Under the pieces are notes generated by a model. It searched no databases and was not told the origin of the DNA. It was given only the letters and a program-made list of their open reading frames with translations. Below are positions 43,435-55,049 of a stretch of 64,000 nt of DNA, one piece after another. The translations under genes were made by a program, and so were the position numbers. This stretch comes from Procambarus clarkii (Eukaryota; Arthropoda; Malacostraca; Decapoda; Cambaridae): positions 8,745,624 to 8,809,623 of the forward strand of contig NC_091237.1 of NCBI RefSeq assembly GCF_040958095.1. Reading direction: 5' to 3'. Numbering within the stretch: the first letter of the stretch is position 1; each line of letters begins with the position of its first letter.

Positions 43435-44547
43435 TGTCGGGAAACCGACACACACACAACCACACACACACAAATAACAGTCTCCCCTAGTCTGTACTCC
43501 CTTCAGGATGGAAAATGGGAGACTCCGTGACGTCATCGACTCCGTGACGTCATGGAAGTCATTGTATATTTACATTATCAAACATTTTAAATAGACTAGT
43601 TTAGTCTCTAGAGTTAACAAAAAAGTAATCAATAAGACTGAATATAATTATTTACACAGTATTGTAGCTAGGTTCCCTTGTTAATGTAAAATTACTTTGA
43701 GAGAGGAACCAGCATAAGGGCGTTGGCCCGAGTGGGGAGGAAGGCGTCCACATCTCAACAACAACAACCAGGGATCAGCCTACCACGCTGTCTTGGTTAA
43801 CTGGTGTAAACAGCTAGACACCCTATTTACGTGTCAACACCAGCTACACAGCCTAACAACATCACAACAACGACTGTATCCGTCTACCAAGTATTGTATA
43901 TTATTCTAGTGCACTGTTTAATATTAATAGTAGATGGTTAGGTCGTAGGAGATCCCCAAATACAACGTATGTGTACTCCATTACAACCCTCACAGTTCAT
44001 GTCATACCTGTAATTGATATGTTTAGGGAACTTTGATTAATTCCTTGCATCCCATACAGGTAAATTGTGAGAGGAGCTTCAAGAAGTAGAGCAGACAGTT
44101 GGCTCATACACATTAACTATTGCTTGCCAGGCATTGTTCTCCCCCAAGCCGCCATTACGTGGCACCAGGAGGCACCGGGCCACACCCAATCTGAGGCTAC
44201 ACCTACACGCCTTACCAGGCCCATTCTACTGGCATAGCTAAGCCATTTATGCTTTTAGTAGTAGTAGTCATAATTAATTATTATATTAGTAGTTTAGACC
44301 ACCGTATGTGGTATGCTGAAATAACAGATTAAAAGGTAAACAATTGGTAGTTTAAGAAGGAGCCATAACAAAGTGGTTTAGGCTACCAATTGTCCCTCCC
44401 AATAGTGTGTAAGAAGATTTCAGGCAGTTTACCAGTATATACAGTCCACTTAATTAATTCTTACTTACTAAGAAAATAAATAAGACAACTTTATTTTATT
44501 AAAGTCAATTTGAAAAAGAGAGATTAGCTGCCTGGAATTTCCCCACA
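43435..44547 (+). repeat. 5' LTR of the BEL element
   Basis: 1113 bp. Directly repeated at 50736-51857, which has an extra ctgaaataa-type 9-bp duplication near 51620. The first 20 bases contain the inverted pair tgtcgg/ccgaca. Confidence 0.95.
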
Positions 44548-44553
44548 TTATTT

Positions 44554-44570
44554 TGGTCCTACGGAACCGG
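44554..44570 (+). other. Primer-binding site candidate
   Basis: tggtcctacggaaccgg starts six bases after the LTR and begins with TGG, as expected for pairing with a tRNA 3' CCA. The tRNA identity was not determined. Confidence 0.55.
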
Positions 44571-45341
44571 ATTATATTTAGTTCTTTGAACTAGATATTA
44601 TATACATATAGTGCAATATTACCTACACACATTATAGCAGGAAGACACTGCTATATTTTTTGCATATTTTCTAACCTAACTTTTCAATCTCATAGCAAAC
44701 AGAACTTACAACAAGCACTATTATTGTTCTGGCAGTACCAAAGGAACAATTGTGCTTTTTTCATTTCATTACAAGAGGTTGATAAGAGGCTGCTTTACTT
44801 ATAAGTTACTTATATATGTTTTTTTGTAATTATTGCATTATTATTGCCATTACTGTAACATTTACTGCATGCCACATCATTTACTACTAATTCTTGCACA
44901 AGGGTAGAACATTTTAGGCTGGTGTTGTACAGCAACCTAGTCTAATTTATTGTGCTAACCTGGTGTAAGGGTAAGAATTTTACACTTGTCTAGAGTTGAA
45001 CACATATTACAACCTAGCAAGTACATATTTTTATGCAGTATTTAAGACAACCCGAGTTGTGTTGTCAATATGATATCAATATAACATTAGTATAATTTAA
45101 CTATAATCATTTCACCTTTGAGTGTTAACCTGTGTCTCTGTACCAACCAAGAGTGATAATGATGGGCTAACTTGCGGATACCAGCATTGATACAGGTCTA
45201 CCACTCAAATTATAGTGTGTATGATTATACAGTGTATATTTAAATGAAAAGTAGCTCTAGTTCGGAAACTAGTGGCTTTACTAATACAAGTGCCATAAAT
45301 AGTCCTGACACTAGTCTATACGACTAACAAGTACTTCCAAG
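44571..45341 (+). other. BEL leader (untranslated)
   Basis: AT-rich, with no open frame, between the primer site and the gag ATG at 45342. Confidence 0.8.
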
Positions 45342-46253
45342 ATGTCTACTGTCAAAAATGTCCAAATAACCCTCACAGGATTGAGGGATCATTTATCACG
45401 GCAGATTAGCACATGTGAAGACATGAGTAAACAAACTCCAGTTAACTATGTAGCATTGGAAAATTATCTTAAGCTTACACGGAACAAATATGACCGTGTG
45501 TTGCAACAAATGGAAGAATATCAAGTTTTACTTCAGAATACCAGTGTTGGTGGAGAAACATTACAAGATGTTATACAAGAACATTCCGATTATGAAGATG
45601 CAATGTTTAAAGAATTGCAACACTTTGATGATATCATACATGCCCATAAAGCCAATATAAATATTGTAACCACAACTTCCCAGAACCAGACAGCACCAGA
45701 AGTCAAATTGCCATCACTTAGTTTACCAACTTTTTCTGGAACAGAAGACGAGAGTTGGGACGGTTTCTGGAGCAAATTTGTCGATTCTGTGGATTCTAAT
45801 GCTAATGTGCCAAAAACAACAAAGTTTACATACTTACAGAGTGTCTTGAAGGATGAAGCGTATCAGGTAGTCTGTAATCTAAATCACACAGATGATGATT
45901 ATGACAATGCAGTACAACTCCTGAAAGATAATTACGCTAAACCTGAAAGGACTATCAGAATTCTAACACAGAGACTGTTAGACATTAAACCTCCAGATAA
46001 TACTGCAGTCTCCCTCGAAGCCTTCAGATTGGAGCTTGAGTCCATGCTCAAGGCACTTAAAAATAAAGTGAACCTGGATGAGTCAGACTGGATAATACAA
46101 GTCCATATGACACGGAAATTACCCAGGGACATACTGGATAAGTTGTTTGTATTCGTAGGTAAGTCATCCTTGACTGTAAATGAGATTACAAAGGGTTTAC
46201 AAACCATCATAGAACGAGAAAGAGTTAATCCAGAAGAAAAAAACGACATCTAA
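45342..46253 (+). CDS. gag: BEL Gag, N-terminal and capsid part
   Basis: The ATG at 45342 (aagATGTC) starts 303 residues. Residues 1-110 are helical and charged. Residues about 125-150 hold LPSLSLPTFSGTEDESWDGF, the conserved start of the BEL/Pao capsid domain (DUF1759 type). The helical capsid continues to about 290. The frame stops at 46253 just after an A7 run. Reading one base on gives a Thr/Ser/Lys-rich stretch that leads into the knuckles of the next feature, so the stop is probably caused by one extra A. A programmed shift is less likely, because the direction is +1 and no usual signal was seen. Gag forms the particle and packages RNA. Confidence 0.85.
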   Translation: MSTVKNVQITLTGLRDHLSRQISTCEDMSKQTPVNYVALENYLKLTRNKYDRVLQQMEEYQVLLQNTSVGGETLQDVIQEHSDYEDAMFKELQHFDDIIHAHKANINIVTTTSQNQTAPEVKLPSLSLPTFSGTEDESWDGFWSKFVDSVDSNANVPKTTKFTYLQSVLKDEAYQVVCNLNHTDDDYDNAVQLLKDNYAKPERTIRILTQRLLDIKPPDNTAVSLEAFRLELESMLKALKNKVNLDESDWIIQVHMTRKLPRDILDKLFVFVGKSSLTVNEITKGLQTIIERERVNPEEKNDI

Positions 46254-48026
46254 ACCTACGTCTGCTACTAATAGTAAACAACAGAGTACAAACAGTACTC
46301 CAAACAAAGCTAAAACATCTTCCCCCTCCACAAAGTGGAATCAGGGCAGTGTAGGAACATATGCAGTTGGTCCCTCTAAACCTACAGTTAACGCGTCACC
46401 CAAGACGGTGACTCCTCAAGATACTGTTAATGTCTGGAGACCATGTGTGTTTTGTGAGCAATCACATTCCATGTACAATTGCAGACGCTACCCTGATCGT
46501 GCAACACGCATAAAACGACTCAAGGAGTTACATAGATGTAGCAAGTGTATAAGGGAACATCATCCCGACAATTGCACAACAGCAATGCGCATCTGCACTA
46601 AGTGCCATAAGGGTCAACACCATACTGCACTTTGTGGGGACACAAGTATAAAGTCTCCCAAACCACAGGAGGAGGAAGGAGCTACAGCATCAGTAAAGCT
46701 TTGTACTGTGTTACCTGACATAAGTGTCTTCACAACCAGGTCTAACCATAAATCAGCTCTACCTACTGCCCGATTGATCATTAGAAATGGAAAGAATAAA
46801 GCCACCGTACGTGGATTATTTGATCAAGGGTTCCAACTGACCTTTATATCCAAGGAGTTGGTAGATAAACTGAAACTTACACCTGTAGAGGAGACACGGA
46901 TAAACATAGCAGGATTCCTGACTAACTCAGGAGCCCGAACTTACAGGGTAGTACGACCCATAGTAAGATTAGGAGGTTATGTACGAAAAGTACCAGCACT
47001 GGTAGTAGATAGATTCCCAACAGACCTGTATATAGAAGGTCTAGGAACAACAGCCAAATTCCTGGAAGAAAAGGGAATTCCTTTGGCTGATAACATTACA
47101 TCGGACAACCTTTCCGATATTGGAATCCTTATGGGATCAGATATCTACCATAAGTTTATCATAGGAAAGGAAGATTACCACGGTATGAACGTGTTACCAT
47201 CTGCAGGTGGCTATTTACTAACAGGCCTAGTATTACGGCTAAAACAACCCGCACCTGTGGATCACCAACATGCCGACACAGTAATGGTTGCATGACTAGG
47301 AGAACAGTCTCCACTGCAACTCAGAGACATTTCCGAGGATGAGCTTGATCCCCCAGTATATAAGTTATGGGACCTGGCAACTCTCGGCATTGTCCCTGAA
47401 CAACCTAGTCCAGATGATGACTGGACTTATAAACAATACCTAGACTCAGTTATCTACAGAGATAATCAGTACTGGGTCAGGTTACCATGGAAGCTGAATC
47501 ACCCTCAGTTACCCATCAACTACTTCATGGCACAAAATCAATTAAGATCACAGGTGTTACGTTTACAAAGACAACCTGAGAACTTGAAGTTGTACCATGA
47601 AATAATACAGAAGCAGCTCGATGACAAATTTATCGAAGTTGTAACAAATGATAACCCAAAGGAAGGACATTATCTGCCACACCACCATGTTCAGAAGAAT
47701 TCTGCTACTACCCCACTATGGATAGTATTTAATTGCAGTGCTAAGATGGGGCAGAATAGTGTTTCGTTAAATGATTGCCTTCAAACTGGCCCAAGTCTAA
47801 CACAAAGGCTTTATGACGTGCTGTTAAAGTTTCGTATAGGGACTTATGCATATACGGCCGACATTAGCAAGGCATTCCTTAGGGTAGGTCTTCAAGAAGA
47901 AGACCGGAACTACACAAAGTTCCTATGGATTAAGGATCCTAATGATCCAAACAGTGAAATAATCACTTATCGGTTTGCGTCTGTTTTGTTCGGAGCCACA
48001 AGCTCACCATTTCTGCTTCAAGCTCC
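46254..48026 (+). pseudogene. pol: BEL Gag C-terminus, protease and RT fingers/palm start
   Basis: The frame continues from gag after the shift. Cys/His-rich knuckles (CVFCEQSHSMYNC, CSKCIREHHPDNC, CTKCHKGQHHTALC) come first. A protease follows with catalytic triad Asp-Gln-Gly (GLFDQGFQLTFIS), the BEL variant of DTG. A TGA at 47293-47295 interrupts the linker (VMVA-stop-LGEQS). RT begins near 47520, with FIEVVTNDNP, TTPLWIVFNCSAKMG and ADISKAFLRVGLQEED (first catalytic Asp). The frame is lost near 48020, one base before the next ORF resumes. It is inactive as it stands. Confidence 0.85.
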
Positions 48027-50681
48027 TTGGATACGCACTTGAAGAAGTCCAATAGCCCGAACAAGACAGAAATTAGCGAAAACCTGTATGTGGATAACTT
48101 TCAAGGAACAGCCAACAGTGAAAGTAAGTTGTTGGACATATACCATGAGGCCAATCAAGAATTAATGGGAGCCAATATGCCTCTCCAGTCTTGGGTCTCT
48201 AACAATGACAAATTAAAACAACTGATCACAACTGAATTTCCCGACTACCAAGTACCCGAGATGACAAAGGTTCTAGGTGTCCAATGGAACACGACAACCG
48301 ATCAGTTGACAATCAAGTCAGTGGAGACAGATACCACTAACTTAACAATGAGAAAATTGCTATCACAAGTCAGCAAACCCTTCGACCCATTAGGCTTATT
48401 AAGTCCAATACTAATTAATGGGAAGATGATAATACAGGAATGTTGGCAACAAAAGATAGGCTGGGATGATCTTCTAACACCTGCCCTACAGGAAAAATGG
48501 CAAGGGTTAGTGAAAGATTTAAGTATCCTAGAGTCTGTCAAGTTTCCTAGGAACACAGTAGTAAATGAAAAGGAACCAATTAAGCTGCATGTATTTTGTG
48601 ATGCCTCAGGAAAGGCTTATGGTACAGTAGCTTACCTGGTCTCAAATGGGCAAGCCAGTTTGCTCACATCAAAGGCCAGAGTGGCACCTTTAAAGAAAAG
48701 ATCACTGCCACAACTGGAATTAACAGCCCTACTGCAAGGTGTAAGATTGGCTCATTATCTGATCAAGGCCTTAAGCCACATCCACTTTAAAGAAACAGTA
48801 GTATGGTCAGATAATGAGGCAGTGCTACAGTGGGTAAAAAACAATAACAGTAAGAATCCTTACGTGAGTAACCGCGTTAAGGAAATACGAGAGTTGTCAG
48901 CAGGGTATAAACTAAGATATGTACCTACTAATGAGAATCCAGCTGACTATCTCTCCCGAGGCCTGACTTTACGGCAATTAACAAAGGCTGAGATGTGGTT
49001 CAATGGACCTCAGTGGCTAATCAGCGACCAGTGGCCTGAACAAAAGCCACAAGTCATTGTGACCAATGTCACTGTTCCCACTGAGAACCCGGAACTACCT
49101 CGGACTTTGGTAATTGATCCTGCTCGGTACTCTGAACTGAACAAACTTGTAGGTGTCACCCAAGTAGTGTTTGATTTTCTAAAGAAAATAGGAATCAAGC
49201 ATAAATTCCCTAGTGCCTTAAGGTACTGGGTTAAAAGAGCTCAGACCGACACATTCGGGACAGAAATTGACAATGTTCCTAAGAAGCTACAACATGATCT
49301 GGGTCTCTGGTTAGACACTGACAATTATAACTTGATAAGATGCGGAGGACGCTTACAACATGCTGACATAGATCTGGAAGCAAAAAATCCAATATTGCTC
49401 CCTCGTCACCACATAGTAAGCAAACTAATTGTGTTACATATACACAAATACTGCACTCTGCATGGTGGGGTATTAGATACTCTCACAGAATTAAGACAAC
49501 AGTACTGGCTACCCCAAGGTAGACAGACAGTAAAATCCATAATCAAATCCTGTGTTGTATGCCGGAGATACGATGCCAGAGTGTGTCCATATCCTGGCCC
49601 TCCTCCACTTCCGAAGGAACGAGTCGTACATATTCATCCTTTTGAGACAACAGGAGTAGATTTCACAGGAGCACTAACACTGACAGGCACTAAAGACAAG
49701 AAACCAGTAAAGGCCTATATCTGTCTTTTTACTTGTGCCACAACAAGGGCAGTCCATCTAGAAGTGACTCCCGATATGAGTGCCGAAGCATTCTTACAGG
49801 CTTTCCGCAGGTTTGCTTCACGTAGATCTTGTCCCAAGTTAATGATTTCAGACAATGGGTCCAACTTGGTGGCAGGAGAAGCATGCCTGAGGAAAATCTG
49901 GACACACCCAAAGGTACGCACAGCCCTAACTCAACGGCAGTGCTATTGGAAATTCATACCTCCCAGAGCACCATGGCATGAAGGCTTCTATGAACAGATG
50001 GTTGGTACGGTGAAACGGTCTTTACGGAAAACCCTACACCGCCAAAACATTGACCTTCAGGAGCTTCAAACAGTAATCATAGAAATAGAAGCACGAGTTA
50101 ACAACCGACCACTTACCTACCTCTCTGATGATGCTTTGCAGCGTGAACCATTAAGTCCAGCTCATCTGATGTATGGGAGACCTCTCAAAACACTTGTGTC
50201 CCTTACGGATGAGGAACCAGAGGATCCTTCATATGTCAAAGAGAGTGATTTGGTTCAACGTTTCAAACATCTTTCAGGGGTGATAAGTCGGTGGAATGAC
50301 GTATGGACTCGTGAATACCTAACAGCTCTGAGGGAGTATCATTACGGGGCAAACAATCCCTATAACAGAATTAACTTGAACCCTGGTGACATAGTTCTGG
50401 TGGATAGTGATGGACCACGCTCGGAGTGGCCTATAGGAGAAATAGTCTCTGTTCATCCAGACAGCCAGGGCATCTTGAGAATAGTGAAAGTAAAATGCAA
50501 AGGCAACACTACTCTCAAAACTTTAGAGAAATTAGTACCTTTAGAACTGGCCAGGAAAGAAGACGTACAACGACTTCCAGCACCCGATACGCCAGTACGG
50601 GACATACGTCCCCAACGGACTGCTGCACAACAATGTAAACTCAAATTAAAGCAGCACTATAATTCTGAGGGAGAAGAATAA
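48027..50681 (+). CDS. pol: BEL Pol: RT palm to integrase
   Basis: This 884-residue frame is the direct continuation of RT; its Met is internal. Residues 21-24 are YVDN, the RT active site, with Asn where most RTs have the second Asp. The thumb motif FDPLGLLSP is at about 119-127. RNase H has FCDASG (Asp192), Glu231, SDNE (Asp262) and NPADYLS (Asp307). Integrase has an HHCC-type zinc region ending CVVC (509-512), then Asp545 (GVDFTGAL), Asp609 (MISDNGSN) and Glu652 (PWHEGFYE). A C-terminal DUF5641-like block (NPGDIVLV ... WPIGEIVSV) follows at about 785-815. The frame ends at 50681, 54 bp before the 3' LTR. Integrase and RNase H look intact. Confidence 0.92.
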   Translation: MDTHLKKSNSPNKTEISENLYVDNFQGTANSESKLLDIYHEANQELMGANMPLQSWVSNNDKLKQLITTEFPDYQVPEMTKVLGVQWNTTTDQLTIKSVETDTTNLTMRKLLSQVSKPFDPLGLLSPILINGKMIIQECWQQKIGWDDLLTPALQEKWQGLVKDLSILESVKFPRNTVVNEKEPIKLHVFCDASGKAYGTVAYLVSNGQASLLTSKARVAPLKKRSLPQLELTALLQGVRLAHYLIKALSHIHFKETVVWSDNEAVLQWVKNNNSKNPYVSNRVKEIRELSAGYKLRYVPTNENPADYLSRGLTLRQLTKAEMWFNGPQWLISDQWPEQKPQVIVTNVTVPTENPELPRTLVIDPARYSELNKLVGVTQVVFDFLKKIGIKHKFPSALRYWVKRAQTDTFGTEIDNVPKKLQHDLGLWLDTDNYNLIRCGGRLQHADIDLEAKNPILLPRHHIVSKLIVLHIHKYCTLHGGVLDTLTELRQQYWLPQGRQTVKSIIKSCVVCRRYDARVCPYPGPPPLPKERVVHIHPFETTGVDFTGALTLTGTKDKKPVKAYICLFTCATTRAVHLEVTPDMSAEAFLQAFRRFASRRSCPKLMISDNGSNLVAGEACLRKIWTHPKVRTALTQRQCYWKFIPPRAPWHEGFYEQMVGTVKRSLRKTLHRQNIDLQELQTVIIEIEARVNNRPLTYLSDDALQREPLSPAHLMYGRPLKTLVSLTDEEPEDPSYVKESDLVQRFKHLSGVISRWNDVWTREYLTALREYHYGANNPYNRINLNPGDIVLVDSDGPRSEWPIGEIVSVHPDSQGILRIVKVKCKGNTTLKTLEKLVPLELARKEDVQRLPAPDTPVRDIRPQRTAAQQCKLKLKQHYNSEGEE

Positions 50682-50735
50682 AGTGATCGCAGTCCTTACC
50701 GGGACTTCGACCCGTGTTCTGCCCCCTGGGAATTA

Positions 50736-51857
50736 TGTCGGGAAACCGACACACACACAACCACACACACAAATAACACAGTCTCCCCTAGTCTGTACTC
50801 CCTTCAGGATGGAAAATGGGAGACTCCGTGACGTCATCGACTCCGTGACGTCATGGAAGTCATCGTATATTTACATTATCAAACATTGTTAATAGACTAG
50901 TTTAGTCTCTAGAGTTAACAAAAAAGTAATCAATAAGACCGAATATAATTATTTACACAGTATTGTAGCTAGGTTACCTTGTTAATGTAAAATTACTTTG
51001 AGAGAGGAACCAGCATAAGGGCGTTGGCCCGAGTGGGGAGGAAGGCGTCCACATCTCAACAACAACAACCAGGGATCAGCCTACCACGCTGTCTTGGTTA
51101 ACTGGTGTAAACAGCTAGACACCCTATTTACGTGTCAACACCAGCTACACAGCCTAACAACATCACAACAACGACTGTATCCGTCTACCAAGTATTGTAT
51201 ATTATTCTAGTGCACTGTTAAATATTAATAGTAGATGGTTAGGTCGTAGGAGTTCCCTAAATACAACGTATGTGTACTCCATTACAACCCTCACAGTTCA
51301 TGTCATACCTGTAATTGATATGTTTAGGGAACTTTGATTAATTCCTTGCATCCCATACAGGTAAATTGTGAGAGGAGCTTCAAGAAGTAGAGCAGACAGT
51401 TGGCTCATACACATTAACTATTGCTTGCCAGGCATTGTTCTCCCCCAAGCCGCCATTACGTGGCACCAGGAGGCACCGGGCCACACCCAATCTGAGGCTA
51501 CACCTACACGCCTTACCAGGCCCATTCTACTGGCATAGCTAAGCCATTTATGCTTTTAGTAGTAGTAGTCATAATTAATTATTATATTAGTAGTTTAGAC
51601 CACCATATGTGGTATACTGAAATAACTGAAATAACAGATTAAAAGGTAAACAATTGGTAGTTTAAGAAGGAGCCATAACAAAGTGGTTTAGGCTACCAAT
51701 TGTCCCTCCCAATAGTGTGTAAGAAGATTTCAGGCAGTTTACCAGTATATACAGTCCACTTAATTAATTCTTACTTACTAAGAAAATAAATAAGACAACT
51801 TTATTTTATTAAAGTCAATTTGAAAAAGAGAGATTAGCTGCCTGGAATTTCCCCACA
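50736..51857 (+). repeat. 3' LTR of the BEL element
   Basis: 1122 bp, about 99% like 43435-44547, ending CCCACA and followed by the target duplication agttg. Confidence 0.95.
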
Positions 51858-51862
51858 AGTTG
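51858..51862. repeat. Target-site duplication agttg (3' side)
   Basis: Matches 43430-43434. Confidence 0.85.
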
Positions 51863-53850
51863 CACTGTTGTAAACAGTAACAAAGACAGGCAAGGCGGGA
51901 TTCTGGGACACAGCTCCACAGATCCCTAGATGACTCTACTCTCGTCACCAGACGACAACCAAAAGAAATTGCCTTAAGTGATTAATTACGTTAATTGACT
52001 GATCGCAGCAGTCAGCAACAAAGTACTACGGTAATCACAAACAATTGTCTCACACTAGACAACATCATGATGATACTCTACGTTAATCATTAACACTTGT
52101 CTCTCTCTTGTTAACAATAACTCAAACTTATATTACATCACACTTGACTCCTAGCAAGTATTCAGTGAGTAATTCTCAATTAAGGTCAAACGGACAACTA
52201 ATTACATCCCCATTGAGTTACGTTAACTAAGCCTACCCTAACTTGGTAGCTTCTCCACAGTCTGTGTCAAAAAATTACTAGTGAGTGTTAATTACCCTAA
52301 TTAAGTCCCTAATTAATTCTGAGCAATTAATTAACTGTCACCAGGACCGATAATTAATCATCCATAAATACGTCTCACTCTGCACTGCCTAAGCAGGTCT
52401 CATCAAACACTGTGAATTCACGGGAAAGGAGTTAATTACCCTAATTAACAAGATGTGCCACTAATCCACTGTTCTCAGACAGGATATGATTAATACAACG
52501 ATTTATGCTAGCTCCATGACCTCGCTTTACCGAGTCATCGGAGCTCTCCAATGTTAATTACTCCACTAATTAACCTAAGCCACTAATTGCTATACCCCAG
52601 AAAGGTAATTAGTCTCGAGCATATTACGTTAACACAAATACTGACAGACTCTGACAGATCCTCTCCCACTACGTGAATTCATGATGAGAAGACTAATTAC
52701 ATAATTAGCTAGAATGGTCAATTAGTTGTCACACGGACAATTAATTGCTCCCGAGACATATCTCACTCAAGCTCAACACTGTTTTCTCTCATAACAGCCC
52801 TCACTCACTCCACAATACTAAGTGTGCACCCTTTATCCAGTTAATTACCCCTTACTTAATTAACTCACTGAATACTTAAGTCCTCAACACAACTTAAAGA
52901 AACAAAGTAACCCCAGCGTTACATAGGTCACACTACAATGGCATGCAACATCATAAAAGCATTGCCCACATATGGTTGCGGCTACTGCAACTCGCTAATT
53001 ACTGTGCCCACACAATAATGACACACGGTTGTGCAACACACAAGAGTATACGAATATTACTGCCCCCCCTTCTTTTTCTTGCACCCATTGCAAAGGACTA
53101 CTGTCAACACACACACTTACCTCAGCAAGGCAATTAACCCATCAATTGCCTGCTCTCATTAAGTACTGTGAATTCCCCTGAATAATCCTAGAGGACCCTT
53201 AAACCCTCAACACAGTTTCTGGGCAATAATATCGTATAAACTGATAACAACACTGCACAAACCTGCAACATAATGATGCCGTCACCATACCCCACATGCT
53301 AATGACATCATTAGGCAATCAGTCAGCAATCACATCTACTGACTCACCACACAACACAGTACATAAACATGCAAATGAACACATAGAAATGGCATTCACA
53401 TAATCAACGAAAATTAATCATCAAGTAAATGTAACTAACTACACAGACCTCAGGGGCCCCCCATTGACATCCCTGCAACCGGGCCTGCTTACCTCTAATG
53501 ATTATAATTTTATGGTACTCTATGGCATTAATCCAGTCTGAACGATTATATAGAATCGACAGGCTGGATCACTTATATGGTAAATCTCTACACTGACCGG
53601 TTACATACTCTAGTCAGTCTACTATATATATACATTATGATACTACAGTGTGGTCCCGTGTATAATATCTATCTCCAGGTACCGCTCTACCAATCACCTG
53701 GACCCTACTGACAGCTGTCACTCAGCTGCTTCTCTAGCCTGGCGAGGCTCTGAGACAACTCTTACCGTGAATTTCCACCGGTATGCATCACATTTTTCCT
53801 TATTTTTTCCTCATTTCCCAAGTCACTACCACACTAGCTGACAACACTTA
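51863..53850. other. AT-rich region with many attaatt motifs, no gene
   Basis: About 2 kb without a credible open frame. ttaattaa, ctaattaa and attaatta recur dozens of times with no fixed period, giving a strong but irregular motif bias. A TATATATATA run lies near 53625. This continues the DNA interrupted by the BEL element at 43434. It could be a long LTR of an unrecognised element; no partner copy is seen. Confidence 0.5.
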
Positions 53851-53996
53851 GCTTGCTTGCTCCTCATGCGTCGACAAGATGTGGCCCTAGGCTGTCCCGG
53901 GAAAGTGGCCAAGGCATGTGGCCACCGTGTGGCCCACAGCGCCCCTCCCGAGCTGAGAGGAAGGGATGGGGTTTGGCCGCGCGGGTGGCCTGGATG

Positions 53997-54062
53997 GGTG
54001 GCCGGCGCGCGGGCAGGCGGGTGGGGTGGCCGGCGCGGGGGCAGGCGGGTGGGGTGGCCGGA
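53997..54062. repeat. 28-bp GC-rich tandem duplication
   Basis: Two near-identical 28-bp units (ggtggccggcgcgcgggc, then aggcgggtgg), followed by a degenerate third. The surrounding 53.87-54.15 kb is unusually GC-rich for the window and opens several overlapping spurious frames. Confidence 0.75.
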
Positions 54063-55049
54063 CCATGCGGCAGGTGGCCGGGGTGGCCCCCCGGGCATAC
54101 ACACGTGGTTGAGGAATCGCCCACAACTCCAGCAGACCAGAGCCTGCCTTGCTCTACACTGGGGTGACAATGGCCGACGGCGTCCCCACACTGATGCAGC
54201 CTGGCGGAATGCAAAGTCCAACATGGGCCTGTAATATCACACTCACTTACACTGCCCAACACCAATTGTCCATTGCCACTAGACAGGATACTCGACCCAC
54301 CTGTTACACCATGAGGCTCTGCCAGCTGCCTCATGCGTGAACACAGTCAACTGTCTCTTTAGCTTTTTACTGTTCCTTCCGTAAATCCTTGGCCCCAATT
54401 CACCTAATTTGGCCTTGACACAACCCCTGATGGCAGGAGTGCCATATTCGATGAGTAATTTGGACGAGAGAAGCGATTAACATGGGGTGGAGGTGGCCGG
54501 CGTGCCACCTCCACCAGACACTTTTTCCTCCCCTGGCCGCCCAATTCAAACTCCCTCCCTGGCGGCAGGGAAACTCAAATACCCATACCTTCTCCCTACT
54601 TTGTCTTGACCAATCAGCTCGAAGCCGGCACACTACCAAGATGCCGCTTCCAACCACAGCTCTTCGCGCAAAAACTAGGCTTGGAGCACACATGCCTAAA
54701 CCAATCACCTCTCTCCGTCACCCTCGGGCGTCCTGTGACGTCACAAGGAGGGTGAGGCCTAAAACAAAGGGGCGATGTCTCCCATGTGGGGGGGAAAGGC
54801 AACGTTCACTCCACTCTTCCCCCACCTCTAACGGTTTTAGTCAAGTACCTCCTCGTCCTATTTCACAGAAACAGGAAAATTTCTGTAATTCTCTCTACAG
54901 AGCAATCACAGACCTCTAACCACTCACAAATGATAGTCCATAACATAAGCTTTCATTCAACACCCAACAAGCATATGTTATTTTGAAAGCTTCAGTTTCT
55001 AGAGTGACTAGCCTAATCTAGAAACTAGGAAAACTAGCTGAGGGATCTA
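54063..55049. other. No gene recognised
   Basis: Mixed sequence with overlapping short frames on both strands, none with a recognised domain. The motif tgacgtca lies near 54736, similar to LTR promoter regions, but no LTR pair is visible. Confidence 0.4.

Larger units (their letters stand above)
43435..51857 (+). mobile_element. Nearly complete BEL/Pao LTR retrotransposon
   Basis: The LTRs of 1113 and 1122 bp begin TGTCGGG, end CCCACA, and differ by roughly ten substitutions plus small indels (about 1%). The 5-bp target duplication is agttg. The order is LTR, primer site, leader, gag, protease, RT, RNase H, integrase, LTR. Three lesions break the single long frame: a one-base shift in an A-run near 46240, a TGA at 47293-47295 and a one-base shift near 48020. 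All catalytic domains are otherwise recognisable. The remnant at 2060-4830 is an older relative. Confidence 0.95.

Noticed and set aside
46230-46253. Programmed -1 frameshift at the A-run ending in AAC at the end of BEL gag
   Set aside because: The sequence looks like an A-AAA-AAC slippery site, but the continuing frame is +1, not -1, so a one-base insertion in the A-run is simpler.
53826-54334. Overlapping ORFs of 104-156 codons on both strands
   Set aside because: GC-rich, tandemly duplicated DNA opens many frames; no domain, and no frame is favoured.
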